Source: Mesaphorura yosii | Taxonomy: Eukaryota; Arthropoda; Collembola; Poduromorpha; Tullbergiidae | NCBI GenBank assembly: GCA_009869945.1 | Contig: WIXG01000571.1 | Location: 1-37,955, forward strand | DNA length: 37,955 nucleotides | Direction of reading: 5' to 3' | In this document: positions 9,928-22,435 of the stretch, one piece after another | Position numbering within the stretch: position 1 is the stretch's first letter | Layout: every line of letters starts with the position of its first letter | The notes under the pieces: generated by a model | Database searches by the model: none | Told to the model about the DNA's origin: nothing | The model's input: the letters and a program-made list of their open reading frames with translations, nothing else | Translations under genes and position numbers: made by a program

Positions 9928-10576
9928 TTCAAACCCGAGCCTTCACTGCTTCACTCGATTGAAAAGCAGTCAACTGACTCGACTCGATCTTCCTCTTTCT
10001 TGACGTCGTTCTTTCTCCCGTTCCAGTCTGCACTTGTGCTAGCACAGCACTCAGAAACGGCAATGGCGACTATGGAAAACAAAGACTGTAATTAAATCCG
10101 GTCATTTTCTGGACAGACGTCAATCCACGACGACCCCCACCGTCCGACAGGTTGTAACAACAGGAAAAGAAAGAAGGAACAAGTGTCTGTGTGCTTTGGT
10201 GATCTTCTCTACCTGCATCACTTTCTTCTCTCTCCTCTTCTGCAAGCAACCAAGTATTGATTTCTCCTGGCGCAGGCTAGCGAATAGCTGCTAGCCCGTG
10301 GTTACGCTCCCGTTCCGGTACCGCCGTTGATAGGCAACCGGTCGACGTAAATGGATGAACGGCAAATAGGCATCCAGCAATTTGAGAACTTGAACTATTT
10401 CTGACTTTTATTCCCGGTGGCTTACGTCAAAGTAAAATACTAAAATAGGATGCACTCCAGATTTGCAATGTAATGTAAAAATAGACTTCAGAGAATTGAA
10501 ATTCGAGAAATAAAAGGTGCAGATGCAGAGTGCAGGCAAATGGCAATTAAACCTGCTGATTGTATAACTGTTATTG
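9928..10576. other. intergenic between PPxY paralogue B and ABCD4
   Basis: Should hold the promoter of paralogue B and the ABCD4 3' UTR (AATAAA on - at 10412-10407). No coding frame or structured element recognised. Confidence 0.45.
10407..10412 (-). terminator. polyadenylation signal of the ABCD4-like gene
   Basis: AATAAA read on the - strand, about 165 bases after the stop codon. Confidence 0.45.
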
Positions 10577-13230
10577 TTAATCTGACTCTTCCAGGTCGTG
10601 ACTGCTCAGATGACGGAGTTCCCAGCCTCCTGCGCCGTCTAGCACTAGCAACTTGTCGTGATAACGTTTCAATGTCGCGCGATGCCCCACGCTGACCATT
10701 GCCACCTTCAACCGCCTGCACTCCTCGTAAATGACCGACTCCATGCGCGTTGGCAGTGCGGACGTCGCTTCGTCCAGAAAGGCGATGAGAGGCTGGTGGT
10801 ACAGGACTCGCAGGGCGCAGAGGCGTTGCACTTCACCGGGCGAAAGGCTCTCGTACACCGAGCGAGGAACTTCGGTGTTCAGGTCGTTCCCGATGCCAAC
10901 GCGCTCTAGAACGTGAGTCAATTCGAGCTTGGCCAGATTCTCACGCATCCAGCGGGCTTCCTCTTCATCGCCGCATGATTTGAAGCGTGGTGAGCATTCT
11001 TCGCTGCGGAGTGGCCAAATTATTTGGTCACGCAAAGAGCCGGCAGTCAAATACGACTTTTGCGGAGAGTAATACACAAATTGAGGATCAGAGAGAAGGC
11101 AGGTTGATGAGCGGAAATGTTGTTGAATGCTTCCACCGGTGTATGGCAAGATGGGCCAAAGACCACGAATAATGCGGAACAAGCTAGATTTGCCAGCTGA
11201 GCTTGGACCGACGATGAGAACCGACTCGTTGGTGCTGATGGTCATGGACAAATCGCGGAGAATCGGTCCATCCGAGTTGGGAGTGTTGAATGAGATCCTG
11301 TGTAAAGTCCAAACAGGGATGACGAGTCCCTCGGACCGGATTCTGCTGAGTGAATTGCTGATGTCGAACTCAAGAGAGTTGCCAGGGCCAAGTGGTCGCC
11401 TTTCCAACTGGTCTCCAAAAATGTCTTTCCAAGCCGCGTCCAGCTCTTGCAGGCGCTCTATCAGTTCTCCGATACGATGGGAGACTCCTGTCACTTCCGC
11501 AAACGCCACGGAGAGATCGACCAGACTTGTAAACTGGAAGATGAGGTACATCGTCACGAACGAGTTCTAGAACGGAAAACAGGTAAAAGTATTGAACTCC
11601 ACTGAACACCGGAATTTATTACAGAAATGTACCTGGCTTATGATTGAGCTCATATCCGCAGGACTTTTTTTATCGTACACACCAGAAAAGATCGGAATGG
11701 CCAATACCAAATAGCTCAGAATGGATCCAAAGTAATCGAAGAGATTGATCGAGATATTCAAGAAATACTGCTTCAAGTAAAGGCGATACTGCGTGCTAAT
11801 CAGGCGATCGGCAGCGGCATCCGTTTTCTCTCGTTCCGTCTGGCCTCCTCCGTGGAATGCGATGGATTCAGAGTTGACTCGCACGAGCATGTGTATGAAG
11901 CGGAAGTCTCCTTCGTATTTCTCCTGCCGTATCACGTAACGAACGACTGGGCCCATGAGCAAGCGGTTGAGCACGGCGCCAACGACAAAAAATCCGAATA
12001 CAGCACAAGGGCCTTGCCAACCGGATTTGGTGAACGCATCATACGAGTAATAGCCAATGAGGAAAGGAGCCATGATAAACTTTGGCAGGATATCGCAATA
12101 AGTTGACGTGAATTTGTCGATGTCTTGAGTCATTCGCTGATCCCTGCACGGATGATTGAATTCATGTCAACTGGAGAGGTCCTCCTTGTAGTCCTCTGCT
12201 TACAAACTTTTAATGGCTTACGGATTGTCGATTTGCTGATCCAGCACATTGAGTTTGTAATAATGCAGGCTGATAAAATACTCATTGTGGATGGTTTTAG
12301 TGAGAATCCGCCGCCAGCCGGCAGTCAGTAATTTTTGGACAAATTGCTTAGTGCTTTTCACCTACAATCGGAATGGACAATGAAGTCATTAGATTAAGCC
12401 TGGCCAGAGTGGGCCGGCAAGCTTCCATAATGCAAGAGTCAACTTACCAACGCCACTGCCACAATAATTCCCGATGCTATCAACGTCACGTTCCAGAATC
12501 CATCCAAGTCCTTCTCGCCAAGCACCTTGTAATACTTGCTGGGGATCGAACCCACGTGATAAATGATGTACTCGTTAAGCAAGCAAAGTCCGACTAGGAG
12601 CAGGAAGAGCCATGAACACAGAGAGCTGCCGTTGTTGTTCAACCGCGAGAAGAGCAGATAGTGAATCTTCAAGAAGCGCTTAAGGAATTTAAGATCCAAC
12701 GACCGTGACGATGTTTTTGAGCTTGAGGCGGTGCTGCTGGCCAACTCTGAACCCGAAGGGTGTCCTCGTTGAGAGTTGACTGGACGGAAGCCAAGGACTC
12801 GTGCCCCAGACGAGCACGAGGCTGCACTGCTGGTGCTCGTGTCCTTGGAATTGACACGTTTCCTATTTTCAACCCCAACAGGCTCACCTGCACCTCCTCC
12901 CGTCTGATTAAGTCCATAGTTCGAGAGATTCTTTCTTGTCGATTCGTCGACGAGTACTACACGTTCGGAGGACGAAATTGTTGCAACCGAGCAGGCCGAT
13001 AGCCCAGAGCCTGATCCTGATAAGGACAACGATAAAGATGGAGAAAGCGAAGTGGCACCTGTTCCTTCGTCAGCTGACACTGATGCTGATGTCGACTTCG
13101 CCCGAGAGGCGGACTTCGACTTCGAATTAGCGACTTGCAGTAGCAATGGCACAGTCACTGGTTCCGATGCTGGAGAAGGGTTGACGTTGGCGTGATCACT
13201 GATTGAAGACGACGACGAGCCTTTCAGCAT
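10577..13230 (-). CDS. ABCD4: ABCD4-type lysosomal cobalamin transporter
   Basis: Exons 13230-12448, 12361-12222, 12143-11633 and 11566-10577 give 807 residues. From about residue 178 on it follows ABCD4 closely: LDLKFLKRF, then membrane spans, LNVLDQQIDNPDQRMTQD, GDFRFIHMLVRVNSESIAF (EAA-like coupling region), LAIPIFSGVY. The nucleotide-binding domain has Walker A GPSSAGKSS (598-606), signature LSPGEVQRL (719-727), Walker B LIAFLDEATS (738-747) and H-loop VSVGHR (His 773), so it looks active. Known ABCD4 is a half transporter that dimerises, is escorted by LMBD1 and exports vitamin B12 from lysosomes. Oddity: about 160 extra Ser/Gly/Thr-rich residues precede the conserved start. The usual family length is near 600. 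Confidence 0.93.
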
Positions 13231-16200
13231 TCTTCTCTTCTCAGCTGACGAACCTCCTCGTCTCGTGTTCGTTTGAATTTGTTACACGAATTCTGCGGTA
13301 TGAGTGCGAGTGCACGACGAAAGTGAAGGCGGAATGTGCGTTAACTAAACCTTACTCGAGGCACAAGGATGAAAGAGTGGAACGAGTTACATAATCTCCA
13401 GACTGTAAATTCAGACTAACGGAGTCACCCAAAACTCGATCCTGTCGTCCGTTAAGTCGGGCCGTGCCTCAAATGAACGATAACGTAAACTAGCGATTTT
13501 AATGGGCGGATTTCATTTAACGCCAACGTCGCGCCATGCTGTGGAATTTAACCATTCATTCGTACGCTCAAGCGCAGTAAGGCTGTGGATTTATGCTGAC
13601 AAGCTCGCCTTGCCTGCTCAAAATTACGAGTCAGAGTCAGAGTGAAATTGAAATGACAGCAGCAGTCCTCTGACTCTACACTGTACTTTGCAAAAATGCT
13701 GACTGCTGAAAGCTGACAATCCGGGCCCAGCCGGCGGCTTTGATGCGTGCTGCGTACAGCAGCGGCATCTGTCTTAGACAGCATATCTGGCAATTATAAT
13801 TTTTGCATAGTAAAATTTAAATGTGGATATCTACAAGTTAGCTTCACCATTATACTAGTCTTTTGTCGGCATTTCTTTGAGACGGACGTGACTATCTTTT
13901 GAGTTGAAAGTTGAATCCGTAAGAGTTTTTATCAATTCTGTATATTACTCCCTTCTTATTTAAGTTTTTTTTTGGTCCTGACGGAGGTGTGAGCCTGTAA
14001 ACAAAACAAGAACGAACAGATTAATTTATGTTCTGCCCCTCTTTGTCCACCTTAATTGCCACCTTGTGCATGAACAATCCGATACACGAACTGTGATCAT
14101 TGACCACGAACGATACTCACTCAGCACCAGCATTAAAACAAGAGACCCAATGTACTTAAACTATCCTCCATGCATGCAATGAGTAGAAACTCTTTAACTT
14201 TTGGCAGGCTTGGTGAAAGAGAATGAAAGTCTCAAGTTTCAACAAGCATCTTATCAATCAAGTTTATCATTGTCTTGTCAAGACAGGAAATAAATAATAA
14301 TTATGATTTGGGAGAGCTTCTCTCGGCCTTTGCTTGCTGCCCTGATGTTGATAGGAAGTTTCTAAGATCTTGATAAGCATGTCCAGTCCAAGATAATTTC
14401 CTTAATGCAAGTTTTAGTATTGTGTTTGCATAAGTCTAGAAAAAGAACTCATCGTCTTGTCCACTTGTCCTGTCTTCTTCGCTTTACGCGTATCACGTTA
14501 TCGTGCATTTGTACAGTTCAAGCGCACAATTCGCAATTCGACATTTGTAACCGTGCTATGCGTATCGTGTACGTAAAAGCCACACTAATCGTGTGCGTTG
14601 GAATTAGAGTTGTGCATTCATGCGTATGAGTGTAATTTCACTCAACTACAACTCCTGCTAGCTGCTGTCAATAATGAAATCGCCCAACGTGTAATTTCGT
14701 AATTTGTGACTCATGTATTAATATTTAATATTGACATTGCAATTTCCCTCTGAATCTATGCACTTTGTACTATTTGTCGCTTGGACGTGCTCCAAATTCT
14801 CAACCACAACTTCCTCAAGCTTAGCTTAAGCTGCAGCAGTGGCTCAGACACCAGGTTCAAGTCAAATGTCATAATCACACTCAACGTCCACCGTCCGCTT
14901 AGCGTAGCCTGGCCGGTGACCGCAGCCGCCCAATCCAGAAATGAATTATACCGCAAACACAAATAAACACCTCACTCAAATTGAGTGCAAGATATTCATG
15001 GCAACGAAGCGAGTTGTGCCAGCCTGAGTTAAGCCAGTGCGAATGTGCAGACACTTTATTCAAGTTGTACAGTGAAATTAGTCAACTGCTTGTGGATTTC
15101 ATGTTAGAATTAGCCATTGGCTATTAGAAACTTGTTCTCGTCCTCTTCTTTCGTTGCCGGTTTCCGAAATATTTGCCATTGACATATGACACCGTGAATT
15201 AAGATAGAACAGAACGTGTTAGGAAATCAGTTCAGCGTCCAGCTTCCTGGACGAAATCTTTCTTGCGAAATTGGGACATTATTCTTGCTGCCTCGAACCA
15301 CCACAGTGCAGTGTTGCTAAACCTGGTTCAATTTGGTGAAGTGACAGTGATCCAGTTAGTCAGGGGGATTTCAGTTTTCCGCAATCGCCAATTGCAAGAA
15401 TTGCACTAGAAAATTGAACATGAGTCAAGAAGCAGCTGTCTTGTAGTCCCCAGCGCACAATCTAAAATCGAATTATGCAAACTCCTGACCTGGACTCAAA
15501 TTACCATTACGATTACCATTCGCTATTCATTACTCTAAAAGCTTTGATTTCCCATTCGCATGGATGTCCACGCTTACTTCTGTTTACAAAATAGCCACAG
15601 CGCCAATTGGCTTGCGTGCTCGTGCTCAATGTACTTGACTTTGTTTTTGACTGATTAGAAACGACCCGCATGAATTCAAGAACTGAATCAATCTGCTTGA
15701 ATGCAGATTTGTACGGTCAGCCGAGCCATTGATTGAGCCACCGTTGAACGGTTTCAATTAACTTGCCATCATTTCCATCGGGACGACTGCCTTCCTGGCC
15801 AGAGAAGGTTCTTATCAGTTGCAAAAAAATTATCCATAGGAGCATTGGCTCAGAGCAGCAAACCGCGAGCAACATTCTTCTCCCTTGCACAAGCACGTGA
15901 AACATGAAACTCGAACATGCAAGCAACGGATTACGGATGGTGATGACGTAAGACGCAGACCATAAAATCCATTTATGATTAATATTGCATTATAAAATGC
16001 AACAATCTTTATCAATACATCAAGCCAACTGGTCCCGCTGCTGGCCTGGCATATTATTTGACAAGGCGCACGTTCAACCCAGCCACAGACGCCACACGCC
16101 ATAGAGTCCATGGAAATGGCAAAATCGCTGCTGCTGCGCTTAAAACTTTGCGACCGAACGTAATCCGAGTCTCAATTCTCAATTGACGCTTGCCCTGCGT

Positions 16201-17090
16201 GCTGGATGAAATAATTAACTCAATTTAACAACAACATTGAGCAGAAAGCAGAGTACATAAGCTTTGGTGTAGTTGGGCTTTGTTACGCGTGGACGACGCA
16301 GGGATCATCATTATCATTAACTCGAGGCGGACAAAGGAATTCCTGTGACCGAGTGCGAGCGAAGCGTGCAGTAATTATAATCATAATCACCGATTCCTCC
16401 CTCATTCGACGCATCCTATGTGCCTGCCTTGCTGTGGCGTATTCTCAATTATAGTAATCTCGCGAATAATAATAGCTCGACTGCCCTCAAGACAAATTCA
16501 CCACTCCGCCACTCACGTAGTCAGTATTCACCCCGCAGCAGCAGCGTAGCAGTGAAGAAAACCAGAAGCGGCAAGCGTAGGCGTCTACGTCTATCAGCTA
16601 ACTGCTACAGTGCAATAAATTTAACTGCACAGCTCAACTGGCACGGACGACTGAACACTGAACCAGTCAATCATTTACCATTCACCAGAAGCACAGAAGC
16701 AGAAAACTGAAAGCGCAAAGGCAAAGCTCGGGTGAGTAAGTAAGTGTAAATGTGATTGTGATTTATTTTTTGCATGGCTTGAGTTGAGACTGGCAGCACT
16801 TAACTGAGACTGAGACTCATTCTGCATCATTAGCTCGACGGGTTCGACCACACAAAACCACCACACTTGACTTGACTACTCATTTGTTGTCCTCCTGTCA
16901 ACGTGAACGGAACACGAGTACACCACGAGAAAGTGCAAGTGTGAAGGTCTCAATCTCAATCAAGTACGACCTGAAGCCTGAGACGAGACACGAGGACGAG
17001 GAAGCGCTTCCGCTCATTATCTTCACATCTTTATTACGCTACCCTTTGACCTGCTCCTGCATTTTGGGTTTTTGACTACTGCTCCTGGCA
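13231..17090. other. 3.9-kb gap upstream of carbonic anhydrase
   Basis: Contains the ABCD4 promoter region at the left (transcription leftward) and the carbonic anhydrase 5' region at the right. A + frame (16420-16710) with no clear ATG is followed by a strong donor (GTGAGT at 16732), so a non-coding first exon of the carbonic anhydrase gene could end there; this is unproved. Simple GACTCT-like repeats are frequent. No tRNA, transposon ORF or conserved protein exon seen. Confidence 0.4.
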
Positions 17091-20000
17091 ATGTGTGACG
17101 ATTGGGGATACTGCGCCCACAACGGTAAGCACGGTTTTGAATGGCCATCAAAACTTTGAGTCTCGTTTACGTAAATACTCGTTGATCCAAATCATTAAAC
17201 GGCACTCGCAAATACTTGGCCAGTCCTTCATATTTTATACGATGAATCACCAGAATTCATGCTGAATTGCATCATTTAGAAAATCAGCTCCTGCTCATGA
17301 AGGTGACAGTGTATATCTGATGACCCTGTTTGTAGAAGTAGCACAGCACATTACGGAAGGTAATTAGCGTTAGCGTTCAAAGCGGAAACGATGCGCGGAT
17401 AGGCTACGAAAAGAGATTCAACGAACTCGACGAACGAATCTTGAGTTAATCGCAGTAAAGTGAAGGATTACATGGGAATTAGTAAATTAGGATTCATCAC
17501 GTTTCATGTTAATCGTCAATCGTGAACTTGTACTTGTGAATCTAGTCAGCATGCCACTCTAATGTAGATCATGTGAAGCTCTGACTTTGACTTCGCTTCT
17601 CGCATCTTTTCGCATTTTTACGCCTGAGTTCTCGCCGCAAGAATCGTTTGCCCTCTGATGCGGGCCAAATCCTTGAGGAAGATTCCAGAATTACGACTAC
17701 GTCTACGAATTACGAGTTACAAATTATAAGAGCGCTTCTGATTGCCTGTCTTGCTGTGTTGCTTATTAGTTTTACTACTTAACGACCTTAAACGTCATTA
17801 ACCACTTTGTCTCAAGGAAGTTCCCTGGTTTACACGGGCAATTCGCTAGTTTCGCGCATTTACTTTCGGAATATCGTTAAATTAACTCAATTATATGCAT
17901 CGTAAAGTTATGCAACAGCAACTGTGCTCAGCTGAGCCGGCTCAGCGTCGGCGATACCTTGCAATTTGTACTAATTCGCCAAAGCGAATGCCGACTGAAT
18001 ATGCATACTTGTGCCCTCAGGTCCGTGTCGTCGTCAATGCAATGTATTGTGAATCTGAGTTATTCATTATTATCGAATCCTTGTCTCCAGGTCCTGATAA
18101 ATGGGGCCTTTCCTTCCCACTCGCGAAGGGCAAGCGGCAATCGCCGATCGACATCAAACCGGGCGCCTGCCAGGCTGCGGGGCCAGAGCTGGTCTCCAAA
18201 CCACTGCAGCTCAATTACAACAAAAAGATGAAGACGATCACGAACACGGGAGCTGGATGGAAAGTCGACGCGGACGACGGGTCAAGTACGCCTATGCATG
18301 AATGGAATCCCAAACACGAGCTCCAATGCAATGAATGTGAGCTTTATCCATGCATGTTTTTTGTCCCTTTGCAGTAATTGAAGGTGGCCCACTCGGCCAC
18401 AGATATAAGCTGGAGCAATTCCATTGTCACTGGGGCCGGAGTTGTCAGGAGGGAAGCGAGCACACTGTGGATGGCAACAATTATTGTGCTGAGGTACCTT
18501 TCTTGTCCTTTGTGTCTTGCGTGCTTCTTTTCTGTGACCATCACCTGTTTTTGCTTACCGTGATTTGCGATTACGATTTACGAGTTCCATGGAATCGTAA
18601 ACGTAAAAAGCATCTGAGATGCGAGCGATGCGATCGTAATTACGTCTCGCTCGCTCATTCATTCAGTTAACGACTTTACCTCTCGACAAAGCGTAAAGTC
18701 GTAAAGTGTAAATCAAGTGTTCCAACTGTGTGAACGCGAAGATTTGTCACCGTCATGTTTTTTTTTGCGAACTATTTCTGGATTTACCCTCAATTTGCAA
18801 TTTTGCGACTGACGTAGCGCAAAATCATGTGACTCGGCTATCCGGCTCTTTTCAGGTGCTTTTCAAATTGTTCATGCCCTTAACCGTCGGTCCAATTGAT
18901 TGGTTATACGCTTTTATTGGCAATTATTTGCTTTATGAGCCGAAACGGACCACCCCACCAATGCGGCGAGCGATTCTCGTAAAGATTTCTGCACATCTGC
19001 GCAAAAACACGGTTGTAAAATATAAAGAGTCATGTCATACATGTGCTGAGTGTTGAAGGCTGAAATTCGAACTTGACAACGCTGTTAAATATAATCTTAA
19101 TCCGCCGGCTCTGCTCTTGATTTGCCTTGATCCTGACTCTAACTTCTGACGCATCTGTTTATTTATGCAGGCTCGCGTATCAATTTAGTATTAAGTCAGC
19201 TGTCGCATTAAAAGCTAACCACTGACCTACACCGATGCATTTGACCATGCCGACTTTATTTTGAAACGTGCTGCTCGTCTGTTCGTCTGCAGGCCGGAAT
19301 CGCGGAATATGAATATCGAATGATAATTGACAGCAGGCGGCTGTGCTGCTGTGATTGTGACTGCTCTGAATATAATTCAGACTTACAACTCGAGGCTTGT
19401 GAATGCGTGTGGGCTGCCCGATGACTTGATTTTCATTTCTGCCTGTCTTGGGTCGTAGCTGTGATTGATATTGATGGATTTGACTGTTTGACATTCGAGT
19501 TATCAAGGTCAAAGCCAAGCACAATCTGTACAATTCTGTGCTTGAAGCTTGGATTACGCGCGTATAAGGAAGGATTACATTTACTTGCAGCGATTGAGCA
19601 ATATTTTATTCATGGCTTAATCCTGATGCTATTTATGGCCATTGCTTTTATGTTAAATGTATTACAACACTGGAATTTGCTAATTTGCTATTTTGATGCA
19701 GATTCATTTGGTGCACTGGAATTGCGACAAGTACGCGTCATTCGCTGAAGCTGTTGATAAGCCCGATGGACTGGCAGTGCTGGGCATATTTTTCAATGTG
19801 AGAAAACCTCATCTCGTTGTTTTGACTGAAAATAGTCTATGTCATGTGTCGTTTTTAGATTGGCGGAGAGCACCCGGAAATGGCAAAAATCGTCGAATTG
19901 CTCCCGAAGATCATCCACAACGGCGACACGGCTGTCATTGATCAAGATATTGACGTGACCAAGTTCCTTCCGGAAAACAAGTCCTACTGGACTTATCCTG

Positions 20001-20305
20001 GCTCGCTCACCACGCCACCGTGCCTTGAGTCGGTCACTTGGATCGTGTTTAAGAATTCGGTCCCGATTTCCGAAGAACAGGTAAGAAGTCAAATGAAAAG
20101 TGTTTACGTGCCCACGTTTCTGAATTTTTGATCGCAGACTTGACTCACTCCCTCTTGCTTTTCGCAGCTGGACGAATTTCGTGATCTGTTAAACTACAAG
20201 CGAACTGACCAGCGTCCGGAAGACGAATTCAAGGGCAAGATTCTGGCAAACTTCAGACCACCGCTGGAGCTCTACGATCGCCAAGTAAAATCATGCAATT
20301 TGTAA
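17091..20305 (+). CDS. CAH1: alpha-carbonic anhydrase, cytosolic CAH1-like
   Basis: Six exons, 17091-17124, 18091-18285, 18375-18493, 19702-19797, 19859-20080 and 20168-20305, give 267 residues. The enzyme hydrates CO2 to bicarbonate. All three zinc ligands are present: QFHCHWG (His 93, His 95) and IHLVHW (His 118). The Glu-Thr gate is present in GSEHTVDG and LTTPPC, and NFRPP closes the fold. There is no signal peptide, so it should be cytosolic. The first exon is tiny ([11 protein letters not shown]) and matches the family start. A longer frame opening at 17895 only reads through the intron and lacks the N-terminal WGY motif. The position of the proton-shuttle histidine (His 64 of human CA II) is alanine here (residue 66, NTGAGW), which suggests slower turnover. 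Confidence 0.93.
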
Positions 20306-21302
20306 AGGCAGTGAAGACCATTCTGCTCAGTTTTGATTTTTGAATCTGAGGATTGTGATTTTAGTTAGCAAATTGCAATTTGCAATGTAGCCTTCTTGTC
20401 ATCGTCCTCACACAAGCACAGTGTACGTTGTTACCTTTTATTCGACTTCTTCACACCCACTCACAAGCTTTAATTTTAAAAGACAACCCGAAGTAACCTG
20501 AAGTTGGTGTGCACGCTATCAAGTCAGTGATGTTAGTTACCATTTAGCCAAATTACCACACAAGATACAAAGTCCTTTATGCAATCTACTAAATGCAAAA
20601 GAAAGATTATCTTGACTCCATAACCGTCTACTGTTGGTGCCTTCGCCGTGCCGTGCTCTTCTTCCATTCCATACTTATCATACATACAATATCTGTAATC
20701 AGTAATGAGTAGAATAAATTGCTACTAAACACAAGATGCGAGCACCGTAATGGTAATCCGCAATCATTACTGTAATGAATTCAATTTACATGATTGAGCT
20801 CATATGTATCGACCGCTGCTGAGCACATAAGGTCGTACACATTCAACCTTATGAATGATCGAGAACTTTACTCAACTTGCTGTTTTAAAGGAAGAATCCA
20901 AACAAACATCTCAACGGAATGAAAGACCGCTCATGAATTCAGCCAAATCTTACCAAAATGCCATGATCAATACACGTAATGGAATCTTCTACAATTCATC
21001 GTACTCCCGTGTCGCGTGTCATGTTCAGTTGAAATTATGTTGCGAATCATAAATCACGACGATGGGCAAGAAAATTACGCACGCATGCCAAAAAAAAGTC
21101 AAGTTGAAGTTCATGACATGGCTCCGGAACATGAAATGGATCATACGAATCATCATCAGAACAGAATGGAGCCTGATGGCATTTGTTCCTTATCCCTGGC
21201 CACATGGCCACCGTTTGCTTGTTACATTTTCTATTTATAAGTGCCATAGCTTGAAAAAGGTAACTACTATCAGTGTTCCATCAGTCTGGTGCAGTTCTCG
21301 AG
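20306..21302. other. intergenic, about 1 kb
   Basis: 3' UTR of carbonic anhydrase, then the presumed promoter and 5' UTR of the cysteine-rich gene. Short overlapping frames at 21016-21300 show no family signal. Confidence 0.4.
20713..20718 (+). terminator. possible polyadenylation signal of the carbonic anhydrase gene
   Basis: AATAAA about 410 bases after the stop codon on the coding strand; no closer hexamer found. Confidence 0.35.
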
Positions 21303-22042
21303 ATGATGTCTTCTTTCCAGTTTCGACGCTGTCAACTCGAGAGCAGTCTAGCTTTCGTTATCTTCGTGCTGGTCATACAATCCTCAATCATTGTTGTTAA
21401 CGGGCAAAGCTGCGCGGGGATTGGACAAGTGGCAAGTTACTCAAAAACCATTTTTTCTCAGAAATCTTTGTTAATTAGTAGATCCGAAGGCAAGTCACTT
21501 TACTTTTACATTGCAGTGCGGGAGGACAAGCGACTGCTGCCGCGGATGCTGCGAGAATTACCAATGTGTTGACCGTAAGTTAATTGACAAGTTGTGGCTT
21601 GGAGTAATTTTCTCGCACGTATGACATCTTCGTCTTGTTTTGTGCCAGGGTCTTACTGCACAAATGATCTTGGTCTGGCCGCCGGCATTGGAGGAGTTGG
21701 TATCGGCGCCGGAGGCTGTCAAGGCTTTTACTGTCCGCCTGGACAAATGTGTTATCTAGCACAAGTGAGTCCTTAGGCTTACGACGGTTGTGATGCAGCT
21801 GCTGCTCGTTCATTCACTCGTCTAAATCCAAATGCATCAAATTACATGCTATGTGCTGGTTGTCGTAGATTTGTCCACCTGGCACCGCCTGCGCTGCGCA
21901 ACCGATGTGCAGACCCTATAGTGGGTACGGAGGAGGATTCTTCTGGCGTAACTCGGCACAAATGTCATCCACTCCGGTCTATACATTGATTGCGATGGGA
22001 TTGCTGACAGCGATGACCTTAAACCGGAATCTATGCATTTAG
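21303..22042 (+). CDS. small secreted or GPI-anchored cysteine-rich protein
   Basis: Four exons, 21303-21431, 21517-21574, 21649-21764 and 21869-22042, give 158 residues. The N-terminus is a signal peptide (hydrophobic SLAFVIFVLVIQSSIIVV, likely cut near NGQ|S). Next comes a tight cysteine cluster, CGRTSDCCRGCCENYQC, then a Gly-rich stretch (GIGGVGIGAGG), then CPPGQMC and CPPGTAC repeats. The C-terminus ends in a hydrophobic segment (VYTLIAMGLLTAM) after Ser/Thr residues, which could direct a GPI anchor or be a membrane span. I recognise no named family and assign no function. Exon 1 probably uses a GC donor (GCAAGT at 21432). A GT donor three bases earlier would drop one valine without changing the frame. 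A second ATG follows the first directly. Confidence 0.65.
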
Positions 22043-22435
22043 ACACGTTGTAGAAGGAAAACGCGAAAAATCAAGCGACGACGTAGTAAATACTTGTAGA
22101 ATATGCACTTGATTTGGTTCAGTCCCCAACTAGTCTGTATTACCTTTCGTATTTCAGCGATAATTCGTTAACCGAATATATTTCTCGTCCTTCGCAGTGA
22201 AGACACGTTTTGCAATTTATTCAACGCCATGAAATCATGAAAAATAAGCCAGGTATCAGTTCAACTATAACTACTATAATTACGGAGTTTATCATTTATC
22301 ACAGAGAACAGGAATCGCATATTAGTTCAAACCTAAATTATTTTTGGCAATACATGGAACTAGCCTAACACTGCCTAAGAAATATTTTCGAGAAATGTCA
22401 GGAAAGTTTTAGGAAACTTTGAACTTATCTTCGCC
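22043..22435. other. intergenic, 393 bp
   Basis: AT-rich spacer between the convergent cysteine-rich gene and the truncated F-box copy. No hexamer poly(A) signal stands out, and no gene is seen. Confidence 0.35.

Noticed and set aside
12540..12560. GGATCGAACCC-like T-loop of a tRNA
   Set aside because: Lies within the coding exon of ABCD4, and no acceptor stem or anticodon arm can be drawn.
17895..18285. Longer N-terminus for carbonic anhydrase starting at 17895
   Set aside because: It only reads through the end of intron 1; the true first exon at 17091 supplies the family's WGY start and the right phase.
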